Assembly (NCBI GenBank): GCA_009746045.1
Contig: RPFO01000026.1
Coordinates: 4,306,899-4,370,898, forward strand
Source of the DNA: Mesostigma viride
Lineage: Eukaryota > Streptophyta > Mesostigmatophyceae > Mesostigmatales > Mesostigmataceae
Direction: 5' to 3'
DNA length: 64,000 nucleotides
A program made the translations under genes and the position numbers. The notes under the pieces were generated by a model. It made no database searches and was not told the origin of the DNA. It saw only the letters and a program-made list of their open reading frames with translations. Below are positions 33,371 through 45,500 of the stretch, piece by piece (within the stretch, counting starts at the first letter, position 1; every line of letters begins with the position of its first letter).

Positions 33371-36300
33371 TCACGTTGATGGTGGGGGCGGGGGCGGGGT
33401 TGGGGGTGGGAAATCAGGCCCCATGCACGCCAAAAAGTCATCATAGGCCGCGTTCGCGACATCACACTGCACCCGCTCCGGGCAGCTCAGGCAGCACTCA
33501 TCCGGTGGCGACTCCCAGCCGTTGCCATTCTCCCGCCACTTGCAGTATTCCACAAACGCCCGCGCGTTACCAATCCCCGCAACGCGAGCGGATGCTAACT
33601 CGGCCGATGGCACCCCCTCAGTCGCCAGCATTGGGCGAGTGATGGCCGAGGAATCTGCCTCTTTGCCCTGGGCACCTGGCAGGTCCCTGTCTGCCCGAGC
33701 AGCATTCCGGGAGCCGTTGCAGGCTGCGCAGGGAAAGTGAGTGTGAAAGGAAGAGTGGAAGTGCAGTGAACCACACCGGCAGGCAAATAACCATAAATTG
33801 AAGTGAGATGGTCCATAGCATCCATGAACGGCTATCATAGGCACTCGGTACTACCACCCTGGCAGGGAGCATGGCAGTTGAGGGTGCACCAAGGATTAAA
33901 AAAAAACTTGAGAGACACACCAAGGGGCATTCGTGGCCACCACAGCCTGAGAGCGCTGACCCGACTATCAGCCAATACTGGCAGCGCATTACCATGCTCT
34001 AAGGAGTATAAGCCCTGACACTACCAAGCCCGCGGCCTCCATCGAAACATCAACCGAGAATGGCCAGCATACGCAACGAAGACATCACGCCATGTGTGCA
34101 TCAAGCGGCAGGGTCGCGGAGTGACAGGGAGGATTCCTGATACAGGATATAGGTCAGTAAGCCAGAGATAGAGGAGTTTCGGTAAACCCAAGCGAAGAGG
34201 CAGCGACATTGGTGTAAACCTATCACAAGATGTGGGCTACGACCCGAATTCATGTGTGGCTGTCAAACGGAGATATCATGAGCTCGCTGCAATCATTCCA
34301 TGAGCTAGTAGCAGGCCTTACATAAGTCTCGTTGTCGACCACACATAGCAACCACTTATAGCACAAGCACCGAGCACATAGCACATGGCTATGTATGGCA
34401 CGTTAGCGAGGGGCGACAGAGAGGCTGACCTGACCGTGGTGGCCATTTATAATTATAATATTTTATATTTAAAGGCACCCTACATATCCTTACGCATGCG
34501 CCCAGTCTGCATCCCATCCGATCAGCCTTTCACCCAGTCAATGCCGATTAGTCACGACCGCACCAATGTATTATTATATCATCCTGGTATGTACTATACT
34601 TCTACCAATTTATTATTATATCATCCTAGTATGTACTATACTTCGGAACAGGGAGGCTATGTATGCCCAACGTCACCCAGGCAGCCGGGGATGCGAGGCC
34701 AGATGAGGCAAGGTCTAGCGGCTGTACGGCGCTCGAATCCATACAACTTATGCTAGCAACCACGGGCCCCACTGCATACCCTACAACTTCATCTAGCAAC
34801 CACGGGCCCCACTGCGTACCCTACAACTTAATCTAGCAACCACGGGCCCCACTGCGTACCCTACAACTTATTCTAGCAACCACGGGCCCCACTGCGTACC
34901 CTATAACTTATTCTAGCAACCACGGCCCCCACTGTGTACCCTATAACTTAGTCTAGCGACCACCGGCCCCACTGCATACCCTACAACTTATTCTAGCAAC
35001 CACGGGCCCCACTGCGTACCCTATAACTTATTCTAGCAACCACGGGCCCCACTGCGTACCCTATAACTTAGTCTAGCGACCACCGGCCCCACTGCATACC
35101 CTACAACTTCATCTAGCAACCACGGGCCCCACTGCGTACCCTATAACTTATTCTAGCAACCACGGCCCCCAGCGCGTACCGTCCCACGGCCCGAACACGT
35201 GGTGCACCGCACGCTCCCACTCCAGGGTGTTCATGGGCGCCGCCAGGTCGTAGGTGGATGATGCCGTGTAGGAGATGGACCAGCGGGGGGCCACCGTGGA
35301 CTGGGGAGGGAGGTGTTTGTTTTTAGTGGGGAGGCGCAGGCATGGAAGTGTAAGGGGCAGTCATGGAAGGGCTAATGCCCCGCGGCTCCCCGACGGGACT
35401 GCGTGACTAATTAATGAACTAATTCATCACTGGAAGGGCAAGGGGCATCAAGAGGTCACCCCCACCAGAACATTCTGGTCGTATGCTACTGCATGCGCGA
35501 CAGAGGTTCGTATACTTCACCATGTTGTGACAGAGAAGCGGTGCAGGCATCGGGCGGCAAGGGGCAGCGAAAAGGCGGGAAAACAACCCCTTTGCCAACA
35601 AGGGGCGACAAGGGGCGATGCCGCCCCTGAGCGTGCGTGCAAGCATTGAAGCGAAGGGTGAAGCAGGCACGCAGACCATCATGTTGGCATGAAGCAGGTG
35701 CTAAATGAACTTCAAGGACAGTGAAAGAGGCCCGATGTCGCATGTTTGGCAACATCGTGGGCAACTGCGGCATGCAAGCGACGTCCTGCTCCTTGACGTC
35801 CTTGCGATACAGAATATGGCGACGCACGGAATCGAGACACGGAACGCGGGCACCCGCGAGTTGTCGCACGCAGACAGACTACGTGAAAAGAAATACTATG
35901 CGAATCAAATAATGAGCTAACCAATGTGCAAAGACCAATTCCAGAAGATCACATACGCTAGAGAGCAACCGGTGGTAGTCCATCCACGAAGTATTATCCT
36001 TGATGAACCTCGTAGTATATCTGTATATATACTAGGCCTACTAGGCCTACTAGGCATACTAGGCGTACTAGCTGGTTGTCCCCTTAATACTAGGCATACT
36101 AGGCATACTAGGCAACAAGTGTTATAGCTGCTAATCGACGTACGTTTGTGAGCGGCGCGTGGTAATCCGTAAAGTCCCGGATATCCCCCGCGACGTCCAG
36201 GGTGACCACCCGGAACCCTGGGAAGTTGTTGTACACGGGCGTCACGGCCGGCCCAAGCAGCAGCGCGGACATGGCGCCACCCACGCGGCCCCGAGGATGC

Positions 36301-39221
36301 CCCACTAAAGACCACTCATCCGACGCGCTCCCCTCCTCCCTTGTTTCCTCCAGAAGTTCGCGCTCCTTCTGGCCATCGCCATACCCTTCCAGCCTAGTCT
36401 TCCGGCCACTGTCACGGCCTTCCAGCTCTTTCTTCCGCCGCCCATCCTCGTACCCTCCCAGCTTATCCTGGCCACTGTCTTTATTCCAAGCATCGCCACC
36501 CACTTTCTGGTCGCCCCTGCTTGCGCCTGCACCGGCCATGGCATTGCCGCTGTAGCGCAACCGCACGTCTGTGCCGCTGTCACTGTTGCGAGTACTCTGC
36601 CAGCTGCCCCTGTCCTGTGGGGCACCGTCTGTGTCGCCATCCTGGGCATTCGGGGCACTGTCTGTGCTGCTGTCGCGGCGGTTATCGTCCTCGTTCACGT
36701 TGTCGCTCGGTTTCTGGTGGCTGCGGGCCTGGTCGGGGCAGGGCTTGTGCATGAGACGCATCTGGGTGCGGTGGACGTGGCCCCACACGCTAGCGGAGAT
36801 CACGTGTGCGTGCGCAAGCACAATGTCTCGGAACGCCAGCTCTGCACGCATGGTGGTTGATCACACGCACACGCAGGGAGAGGGAATGGACACCATGAGG
36901 ACATGGACACCAAGAGGGCAGAAAACACGCTACCCAATCAGCTATTGTATCAAGGTTTCCAGTGTTATTGAAACATGTTGTCATCAAGAGAAAGATCATG
37001 TTGGCATAAAGAGAAGCCCGTGCCCGCGTATCCGGAGGGAAGGAAAGAAATGCGCACGCACGTCATGTTGTCAATCAAACGTGCATAAAACATGTGAACA
37101 CACGCATGGTAGAAGTGACAAGTACAAGCACACGAACTATTTGATTTTAATAAACACGTAGACTGATCATCTCGTGAGCATGAATCCTCAAAGCTGCAGA
37201 CGTGGAGATGGAGATGGAGATGGAGATGGAGATGGAGATGGAGATGGAGATGGAGATGGAGATGGAGATGGAGATGGAGATGGAGATGGAGATGGAGATG
37301 GAGATGGAGATGGAGATGGAGATGGAGATGGAGAGGGAGATGGAGATGGAGATGGAGATGGAGACTAACTACCTACTTAGCATGTCGTGCGTGTAATCCG
37401 CAAGCACACCCAGATGCACACGACACGCACACCAACATTGCCTTGCAAAGCCGTAGATGCAGGAGAAAGGAGAACATGATCCTGTTCTTGGGGGGATCAT
37501 ATCGCCACTGCCTCCCCATGCTTACTTGCCCCACTTACACTTGTATATATATGTACCGCATGCAGTGGACCACCATCGCCATCAACAAGCATAACACCTG
37601 TCCACACGTTTGTCCCCGTATACCCTTAGACATAAATGCCAAATGCATGCCGTCCACATGCATGCCGCCCACATGCATGCCGCCCACATGCATGCCGCCC
37701 ACATGCATGCCGCCCACATGCATGCCGTGCACATGCATGCCGTCCACATGCATGCCGCCCACATGCATGCCGTCACATGCATGCCGCCCACATGCATGAT
37801 ATGCATTAGAAACACATGATGTACGCATGCAATGGCACACACCCCGCACAGCACACACACATGCCCCGTAGAACCTCACAAGTCCATGCCGAGCAAACAC
37901 AAGTGCCGTAAACAAGCAATGCGGCGGCTGAACACCCACCGTAGCGCTGCTTCCAGAGGCGCAGACCGTGGCTCGACACGCCAGGCGGCAGGTGGCCCGC
38001 GAGAAGCACCTTGCGGCCCTGCAGGTGGTGGTGGTGAAGTAAGGTCGGGTGGGGTGGGGTGGGGTGGGGTGGGGTGGGGTGGGTGGGGTGGGGGGGTGGG
38101 GTGGGGTGGGGTGGGGTGGGGTGGGGTGGGGTGGGGTGGGGTGGGGTGGGGTGGGGTGGGTGGGGTGGGTGGGGTGGGGTGGGGTGGGGTGGGGTGGGTG
38201 GGGTGGGGTGGGGTGGGGTGGGGGGGTGGGGTGGGGTGGGGTGGGGTGGTGGGGTGGGGTGGGGTGTGGGGTGGGGTGGGGTGGGTGGGTGGGGTGGGGT
38301 GGGGTGGGGTGGGTGGGGTGGGGTGGGGGGGGTGGGGTGGGGTGGGGTGGGGTGGGGTGGGGTGGGTGGTGGGGGTGGGGTGGGGTGGGGTGGGGTGGGT
38401 GGGGTGGGGTGGGGTGGGGTGGGGTGGGGGGTGGGGTGGGTGGGGTGGGGTGGGTGGGGTGGGGTGGGGTGGGGTGGGGTGGGGTGGGGTGGGGTGGGGT
38501 GGGTGGGGTGGGGTGGGGTGGGTGGGGTGGGGTGGGGTGGGGTGGGGTGGGTGGGGTGGGGTGGGGTGGGGTGGGGGGTGGGTGGGTGGGGTGGGGGTGG
38601 GGTGGGGTGGGGTGGGGTGGGGGGGGTGGGGTGGGGTGGGGTGGGTGGGGTGGGTGGGGGGGTGGGTGGGGTGGGGTGGGGTGGGGTGGGGTGGGGTGGG
38701 GTGGGGTGGGGTGGGGTGGGTGGGGTGGGGTGGGGTGGGGTGGGTGGGGTGGGGTGGGGGGGGGGTGGGGTGGGGTGGGGGTGGGGTGGGGTGGGGTGGG
38801 GTGGGTGGGGTGGGTGGGGGGGGTGGGGTGGGGTGGGGTGGGGTGGGTGAAGTGCATGTGTGTGTTTGTGTGAGGGGGAGATGGCCAGGCATTGGCATGC
38901 ATGTAGGCAATTGAAGGCCCATCGGGAAAACAAAAGGGTACTGAAGTGAAAACTGTAAGAACATAAAAATATATTATGACAGTATAATACCATCCCCACC
39001 CCCACCGCCGCCGCCGCCATCGCCCCCACCCCCACCCCCACCCCCACCCCCACCCCCACCCCCACCCCACCCCCAACCCCCCCCCACCGCCACCGCCACC
39101 GCCGCCACCACCGCTGCCGCTGCCGCTGCCGCTGCCGGCGCCGCCGGCGCGCGCCGCGCCGCCGCCGCCGCCCCACCCCAACCCCCACCGCCACCGCCGC
39201 CACCGCCACCGCCGCCACCAC

Positions 39222-39267
<46 letters not shown>

Positions 39268-41836
39268 ACCACCACCACCACCACCACCACCACCACCACC
39301 ACCACCACCACCACCACCACCACCACCACCACCACCACCACCACCACCACCACCACCACCACTGACCCGCGTTTCTTGCCATCAGCATCACCGACTTACC
39401 GTCCTCTTGACATGCGCCAGCACTGCCACCAGCATTCACCACTGCCACACGACCGGCTCACACTCTGCGCCGCATGTGCCAACACCAAACGTCTGCCTAC
39501 CCTCCTCCCCGCACGTGCGCCAGCACTACTCACCCTCTTTTCTGCACGTGCCAGCGTGGTGTCCAGCCACGCCAGCTGCCCCACCGGGTCGGCCTCGATT
39601 GTCTCATTGACCACGATGTTGCTGCTGGCATAATAGATTGTGTTCAGGACCACCAGCGTGAGGGGGGACGGCAGCGGCCGCAGCTGGATGCCCACCGGCT
39701 TGGCGTCCAGGTCGATGGAGTAGTAGCTGACGAAAACAAAAGAAAGAAAGGGCAGATCATCAACATGCATAAAAAATAAACACATTACATTCAAGGGGCT
39801 TTGTAAGGGGCTATTCTTAGAGGGCTTGGCGTGCAAGGGTCCACCGCGGAGAACTTAGCTGAGAGAGTACTTAGCTGGCACAGAAAGGGGAAAGAAGAGG
39901 GTTGGGAAATAGGAACGGTACAATCCCCTTATTCCCACGACAGGATACACACCAGATCCCTATTAAGTCCTGCCTACACTATATCGAGTTGAATACATGG
40001 AAGGGAAGCTATTATTACACACCCACTCACCCCCCTGTGTGGAATGTCTCCCAGCCAACACTCAGCATATCACCCACCAGAGTTGCATAGTTGAAGGACA
40101 GCTAAAAGAAAGAAGAAAGAGAAGAAAGAGAAATAGCCAAAAAGAAGCTGGTATTACACACCCCGCTCACCCCCCCTTGAGGACCATCTCCGGGCCATTA
40201 AGCATTGAGACATATTGTCCTATCACCCACCACCACCACCACACACACACACACACACACCCCTTCCCCCAAAGTATCCCACCACTCACCCCCCCGTAAG
40301 GAACGTCTCCAGCGCGTTGCCGTCGCGCATGTCTCCATAATACAGGCTGTCCATCCAGACTTTTGCGAGCCGGACCAGATACGGGTTGTCCACGTCCGAC
40401 GCGATCTGGTAGTCGGGCCACACATCATTGTTCCCGATCACCCAAAAAGTGCGGATGAGGCGAGGGGGGTACACGCGGTGGATCTCATCCCTGGCTTGAC
40501 CCAGCACTTCGAGCGCCTGCTCGCTCGAGTTCATCATGTGGGCCGCGATGTCCCCCGTCACGAGCACAAAGTCGACTTCTGGCACATGCCCTGAGGATAA
40601 GTAGTGGAGGGCGTCACGGAGGAGCGGGAGGGGGGTATCGCAGCCGAAACGGCCGTAGGGGCTGTAGGGGAGGGGGGTGGAGGCGTTGTCGGGGGGCAGA
40701 CGGCAGAAGGGGCCGGAGGTGTACTGGAGGAGGTGGCTTGGGGGGGGGAGCATCTGGCCGTCGGGTCTGGTGGTGGTGTGGGGGGGGGAGAGGAGAAAGG
40801 GGGAAATAGGACAGGCCAAATGGCAGTTGGGAAGGAAAATCAGATATGATACTAGGATCCTAATCAGATACCAAAAAATACTCTAAAGTGCAATCCTCAG
40901 TCTAGCCATCGAGTTTGGGGTACGGGGAGGGAGGAGGAAGGGCAAAGGCCCAATGGCACTAAAAAAAAGGTTTAATACTACTACACAGCTTGACCATCGG
41001 GTTTTAGGGTGGAGAAGAAAGGGGTAGGGTAAGACAACTGGATCTGGGGGAGGACACCATTAGAGTTGATAGATAGCCAGGCTGTTCAATCTGGGGACGA
41101 TGAGGGGAAGGAAAGGTATGCAACGGGAAGACCAAGTGGCGGGTGGGAAGATGTTGTAAGAAATTGAAGTTTTATAGGGTAAGGCAGTCATTGGTATGGG
41201 ATACTGTGAAAGGATTTGATGCCGGTGAAGATGATGAAAACGTGCGCAGATGTGAAAAACCTGAGTGCTTTGGTTGATGCGAGCAGAAGCATTGGGGTTG
41301 ATGCGTGGGCCGGACGGAGACCTCAGACGGCATGGCGTAATTACCATAGAAACAGGCACGATTCTTCTAGTCATGCATATCATGTTCTTCCAGAAAGGAG
41401 GGTTGCTGTAGAGATGAGAGCTGGGAGAAGGTGTGGTAATCGGGGGATCATTTTGCACGACGGAGAGGCTAACTAAAACCGCTCGACGCGGGAAAGCAAC
41501 ATGGAAGCCAGGACTAGCAGATGAGATCATCACAGTTATACAGATAAGGTAGCTTGAGTTACAAGCAACAATAGGTTAACCATAGTGTGACCATAGCGTA
41601 ATATGCAGACGCAGCTAGGCTTACAAGTAGAAGGGATCGAAGTGCAGATCCGTTAGGTGAAGAAATCTCGTGCCGGCTACAGCGCTCCCTGCCCCAATCG
41701 CTCTGGCGCCTGATAGCGCGATGCGTAAAACATCCTTCGGGGGACTGAAGTATAAACCCGTGGCCGCGAAAGATAAGAGGCACAGCAATGCCCAATACCT
41801 CGTTTCCATGCCGGATCGCCGTGGATTGGTCGGCAT
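33371..41836 (-). CDS. Calcineurin-like metallophosphoesterase, endopolyphosphatase/acid sphingomyelinase-like
   Basis: Predicted two-metal phosphodiesterase; substrate uncertain (polyphosphate or a phospholipid). Exons 41836-41625, 40766-40290, 39726-39534, 38018-37940, 36841-36144, 35300-35180 and 33723-33371 join in phase to 710 residues. A hydrophobic segment (about residues 11-30) suggests a signal anchor, so a lumenal or vacuolar enzyme. Metal motifs in order: FLHLTDLHFDPFY (~60-72), LVTGDIAAHM, WVIGNNDVWPDY, VVLNTIYYA, KVLLAGHLPPG and SASVWGHVH. GNND in place of GNH[DE] is the form found in PPN1-type endopolyphosphatases. Exon 5 carries a ~120-residue charged insertion after GHVH; then VYNNFPGFRVV follows. 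The last exon has a Cys-rich segment and a Pro-rich tail. The ATG at 41836 is the first in frame; 41809 is an alternative. Divergent from COX15. Confidence 0.88.
34737..35170 (-). repeat. 40-bp minisatellite carrying the exon 6 splice donor, 10 extra copies
   Basis: CACGGGCCCC or a close variant recurs every 40 bases from 34761 to 35161, exactly ten units. The 35161 copy includes the real 5' splice site of phosphoesterase exon 6 (minus strand GGGACG/GTACGCGCTGGG). The intron units read GGGTACGCAGTGGGGCCCGT, which keeps the GTACGC donor core. Confidence 0.93.
36030..36115. repeat. ~10-bp repeat (ACTAGGCATA)n
   Basis: About seven imperfect copies lie in the intron just downstream of phosphoesterase exon 5. 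Confidence 0.8.
37200..37365. repeat. (GGAGAT)n hexamer, ~27 copies
   Basis: Almost perfect; one AGAGGG variant. It lies in phosphoesterase intron 4. The GDGDGD and MEMEME frames are artefacts. Confidence 0.97.
37650..37800. repeat. 15-bp repeat (CACATGCATGCCGCC)n, ~10 copies
   Basis: Near-perfect units each containing the palindrome GCATGC, in phosphoesterase intron 4. Confidence 0.95.
38045..38848. repeat. ~800-bp (GGGGT)n pentamer tract in phosphoesterase intron 3
   Basis: GGGGT units with frequent GGGT and G-run variants. On the transcript it is (ACCCC)n and ends 26 bases before the exon 4 acceptor at 38019, so it doubles as an oversized pyrimidine-rich tract. The long frames are artefacts. 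Confidence 0.97.
38993..39361. repeat. (CCCCCA)n/(GCC)n/(CCA)n C-rich tract in phosphoesterase intron 3
   Basis: Opposite strand bias to the neighbouring 38045-38848 tract. On the transcript this part is G-rich (TGG, GGC and TGGGGG units) and starts about 170 bases after the exon 3 donor. Confidence 0.97.
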
Positions 41837-42581
41837 TCTGGGGATGTCGACCAATTTTTCGGAATCGTAGAAATTGCCTCGTCCTTTCTAGGGAAACGCA
41901 GTGTTCAAAAAATTTAATAATTTCCTATAGCATGCTATCTAAATTCCGCTGCATTATCTCCAATGCCCTAGCAAACGCAAGACCCTCACAGACCCCGTAT
42001 CGGGCATGAGGACATCCCGGGATAATGTTACCACTTACCACCTACCAAGCGACTTGAGCTCGCGCAATGATGAGTGTCGAGTGACGTAAAACACCTGCCG
42101 CTCCCGATTTCGGGGCAAAAGACGAAGAAATACGCTAAGCACGAAGAAATACGAAAGACCCGGAGACAGCGACGACTTCCGCCCAATGGTTGTCTAGCAA
42201 CGATTCGTAACCAGTGACTTGGACCGGTCAATGGTCATGGGCAGGCATCTGGCGCTGCGCGCTCAGCCCCGATCCCGCAGGGGCTTTAATATTTTTTGTA
42301 CGTTTTTGACGTACGATGAACAGCACAATAGCCAACGCTGCTCAGGTACTACGAGTATCATATGGCAGCAATAGTCGTCACCTGCGCGGTTGGCTCGTAC
42401 AGTCTCTGTTACCCGCCAACTATTATTGGAGCCAAACGCCCAGGACGTGCCAACTGTACACGATCGTGACGTTGGCAGGAAATTAACTGTTTACCTGCTG
42501 CCAACGGGGCAGCGAGTAAAAGAGACACCAGACTGCCGAGGGCAGGACGTGCACGGGTGATTGCCGTGCACGACTGCGGCT
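41837..42581. promoter_or_regulatory. Shared bidirectional promoter region of the phosphoesterase and COX15
   Basis: The divergent start codons are 745 bp apart. The region has no tandem arrays and contains an imperfect palindrome GTACGTTTTTGACGTAC near 42299-42315. No TATA box could be assigned with confidence. Confidence 0.5.
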
Positions 42582-45500
42582 ATGGCTGCCATTCGGACTC
42601 TGCTAAGGCAGTTAGGTGCAAAAGGAAACGCGGTTACGCCTTTATTCAAACATCCTGACGCCGTAAATGCATTTAAAACGGTCCACTTTCAGCAAACTTC
42701 TGCAGCCCCTAGCAGGCCATTCTGGAGTTTATTCCAGTCGGAATTGACGCGGGATTACTATGCTCGTGTACGCCAGCATGGCCTGGGAAGATCGTCTTCC
42801 ACCTCGCAGACGCCACAAAGTCTTGCCATCAAATACCTTCGAGAAAGCTGCAAGGTAAGAAGCGGCTCGGTATGATCATTTCGTTTGGTGCCGCGCTTCT
42901 GTCGCCCGAACCGTCGACAGTCATATGCTTTGAAACATAACTTTCCTCGTATGGCACCCTGCAGGCACGGTCTTTCGCCTCGTCTGCCGAGATCGGTGCT
43001 GTCAGCGCTGGCGTAGCCGCTGCTGCAGCTCCCCCGGCCCTATGTGCGCCGGGTTCTCGGCGCGCAGTCTCCCTGTGGTTGTACGGCTGCTCGGGTTGGG
43101 TGTTCTCCATGGTGGTCCTGGGAGGCATCACGCGTCTCACCCGCTCGGGCCTTTCCATGACAGACTGGAAGTTTTCAGGCGAGCGCCCGCCGTGGACACA
43201 GGAGGACTGGGAGGCGGAATTCAGCCGCTACAAAACCTCCCCGGAATATAAGAGGTGAGCACGACGCGTGCCGGAACGGCAGCCGCCGATGGCTGGCCAA
43301 TCGTTACAACCGAGCCATCTGGTAATTTCCTCTCATCCTTCTATCTGCCATTTCCTGTCTCAGGTGCATGTCGCTTCGCAGGTGCATGTCCCGTCAGGCT
43401 ATAGAACTGTTTTAGTATCGGAAGACATAGGCCTGCACCACGATGCAGAGAGAGTCCTCGGTGGCCGGCCCGCTTGCGGCAGTGAGAGAAGCTAGGGCGC
43501 CCTCCCTGCTTCTCTGCTGTGTATGTATGGGGTTGGATGTTGCTGTATTGAGTGCAAGCTAGTCGAGGGCGCCCTCCCTCCTTCTCTGCTGTGTATGTAT
43601 GGGGTTGGATGTTGCTGTATTGAGTGCATGCTAGTCGAGGGCGCCCTTCCTCCTTCTCTGCTGTCTATGTATGGGGTTGGATGTTGCTGTATTGAGTGCA
43701 TGCTAGTCGAGGGCGCCCTCCCTCCTTCTCTGCTGTGTATGTATGGGGTTGGATGTTGCTGTATTGAGTGCATGCTAGTCGAGGGCGCCCTCCCTCCTTC
43801 TCTGCTGTGTATGTGTGGGGTTGGATGTTGCTGTATTGAGTGCATGCTAGTCGAGGGCGCCCTCCCTCCTCTGCTGTGTATGTATGGGGTTGGATGTTGC
43901 TGTATTGAGTTCATGCTAGTCGAGGGCGCCCTCCCTCCTCTGTTATGTACAGGGGTTGAAGGTTGCTTTATTGGTACCCACGTGACTCAGTCTACGTGCT
44001 TTTAATAATTTAGCTTAATTGGCAGGCACCTGTCAGAATACAAGGGTGGGAGGGTGGTGGTGGTGTGGGCGTGTGTGGGCGGGGGCAGGGGCGGGGCGGG
44101 AGGTGGGGGCGGGGGCAGGGGCGGGGTTGGCGGGGGCGGGGGGCGGGGGCGGGCGGGGCGGGGGCGGGGGCGGGGCGGGGGCGGGGGCGGGGGCGGGGGG
44201 GGGGGCGGGGGCGGGGGCGGGGGCGGGGCGGGGGCGGGGGCGGGGGCGGGGGTGGGGGGGAGGGGGGGAGGGGGAAGGGGGCGGGGGGGCATCATCACTT
44301 GGGTGTCTTTAAAACTTGGCACCTATCATGCTAGAGAGTAAGTGGAACGGAGCACTGTTGGAGAAATTCAAGTGGCTGAAATAAGGAAAGTTGAAATTTG
44401 GCGTGATTTCAAATGGAAATAGACAGCATCCAGTGCACTGTAGGAAGTTCTGATATCATACAAATGTGAACGCCAGCATAAAGAGCAGACACTAGGATTA
44501 ATCGTCTCCTACACAACATTGCATTTGCACACCACCGCGTTTGAACTTACCCAGCCATCCGACAAATAGCGTCGCTGCAATGTCCTATCTTCTCTCCCAC
44601 CACCAATAACCACCGCCACCAGCCATGTCCCCCAGCCAGCCCCAATCTTTCCCTCCATGGCTCGGCCGCCCGCCCGGCCATGCTTGCCAACCTGCGTCTT
44701 TTCATGGCAAGGCTTCGCAAAGCAACCCTCTGGCACCACCACCCGCAAGGATGTTGTCTTGTGATAATGTTGAACCCCCTGCCACCACCACCCCCGCCAC
44801 CACCCCCCTTGCCACCGCCACCCCTTCCACCTACCCCCCCTGCCAGGGTGAACAAGGGCATGTCCCTGGACGAGTTCAAGTTCATTTATTGGATGGAGTA
44901 CGCGCACCGCATGTGGGGGCGCATCCTTGGGGTCGTGTTCGCGGGGCCGTTTGCCTACTTCCTCGTTCGCGGGCGTATCGGCGCCCCGCTTGCCAAACGC
45001 CTGGCGCTGCTCATGGCGATGGGGGGGGGACAGGGGCTGGTCGGCTGGTGGATGGTGAAGAGCGGCCTGGAGGTGCGTGATTTGGGGTTTGCGGCATAGT
45101 GACTATCTTGTGGTATAGTGACCGTTATGTGGAAGGCGACGAGTGCTCTGCAGGTGTGTGGTGTGAGGCATTTGTGCTGTAGTGACAATCTGCTGTAATG
45201 ACAATCTGCTGTACTGACAACAGATGGATGGCAAAAAGGGGGCTTGCTGTGCCTGGTCTTGTGCTATTGTGACTATCTTGTCTGGCATAGTGACTATCAT
45301 ATGGGGAATTACCAACAGTGGACCCAAGCTAAATGTTGGTGGTGGCCACGGGAAGTCTTTGCTCGATTTTGTGAGCTATTTTGGTCGTTTCGCGCAACAG
45401 TGACCGAGTGCGGTCAACAACGGTGGTGGTGGTAGTGGTCTGCGGTGGTCATTTCTGCCCCCATGATACCATTGGCCATCCCTGACCCTGACCCTGCTGG

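Noticed and set aside
34737-35170. CRISPR-like array or satellite
   Set aside because: The 40-bp units have no spacers and include an exon end.
37535-39448. A 637-codon minus-strand frame, and similar 518-, 362- and 360-codon frames
   Set aside because: They translate the (GGGGT)n and (CCA)n tracts and run straight through exon 4 of the phosphoesterase; composition is Pro/His/Thr or Gly/Val/Trp only.
43492-44005. Repeat protein with CCCIECMLVEGALPPSLL or HSIQQHPTPYIHSREGG units
   Set aside because: Product of the 72-bp period; both strands are equally open and it sits between COX15 exons 2 and 3.
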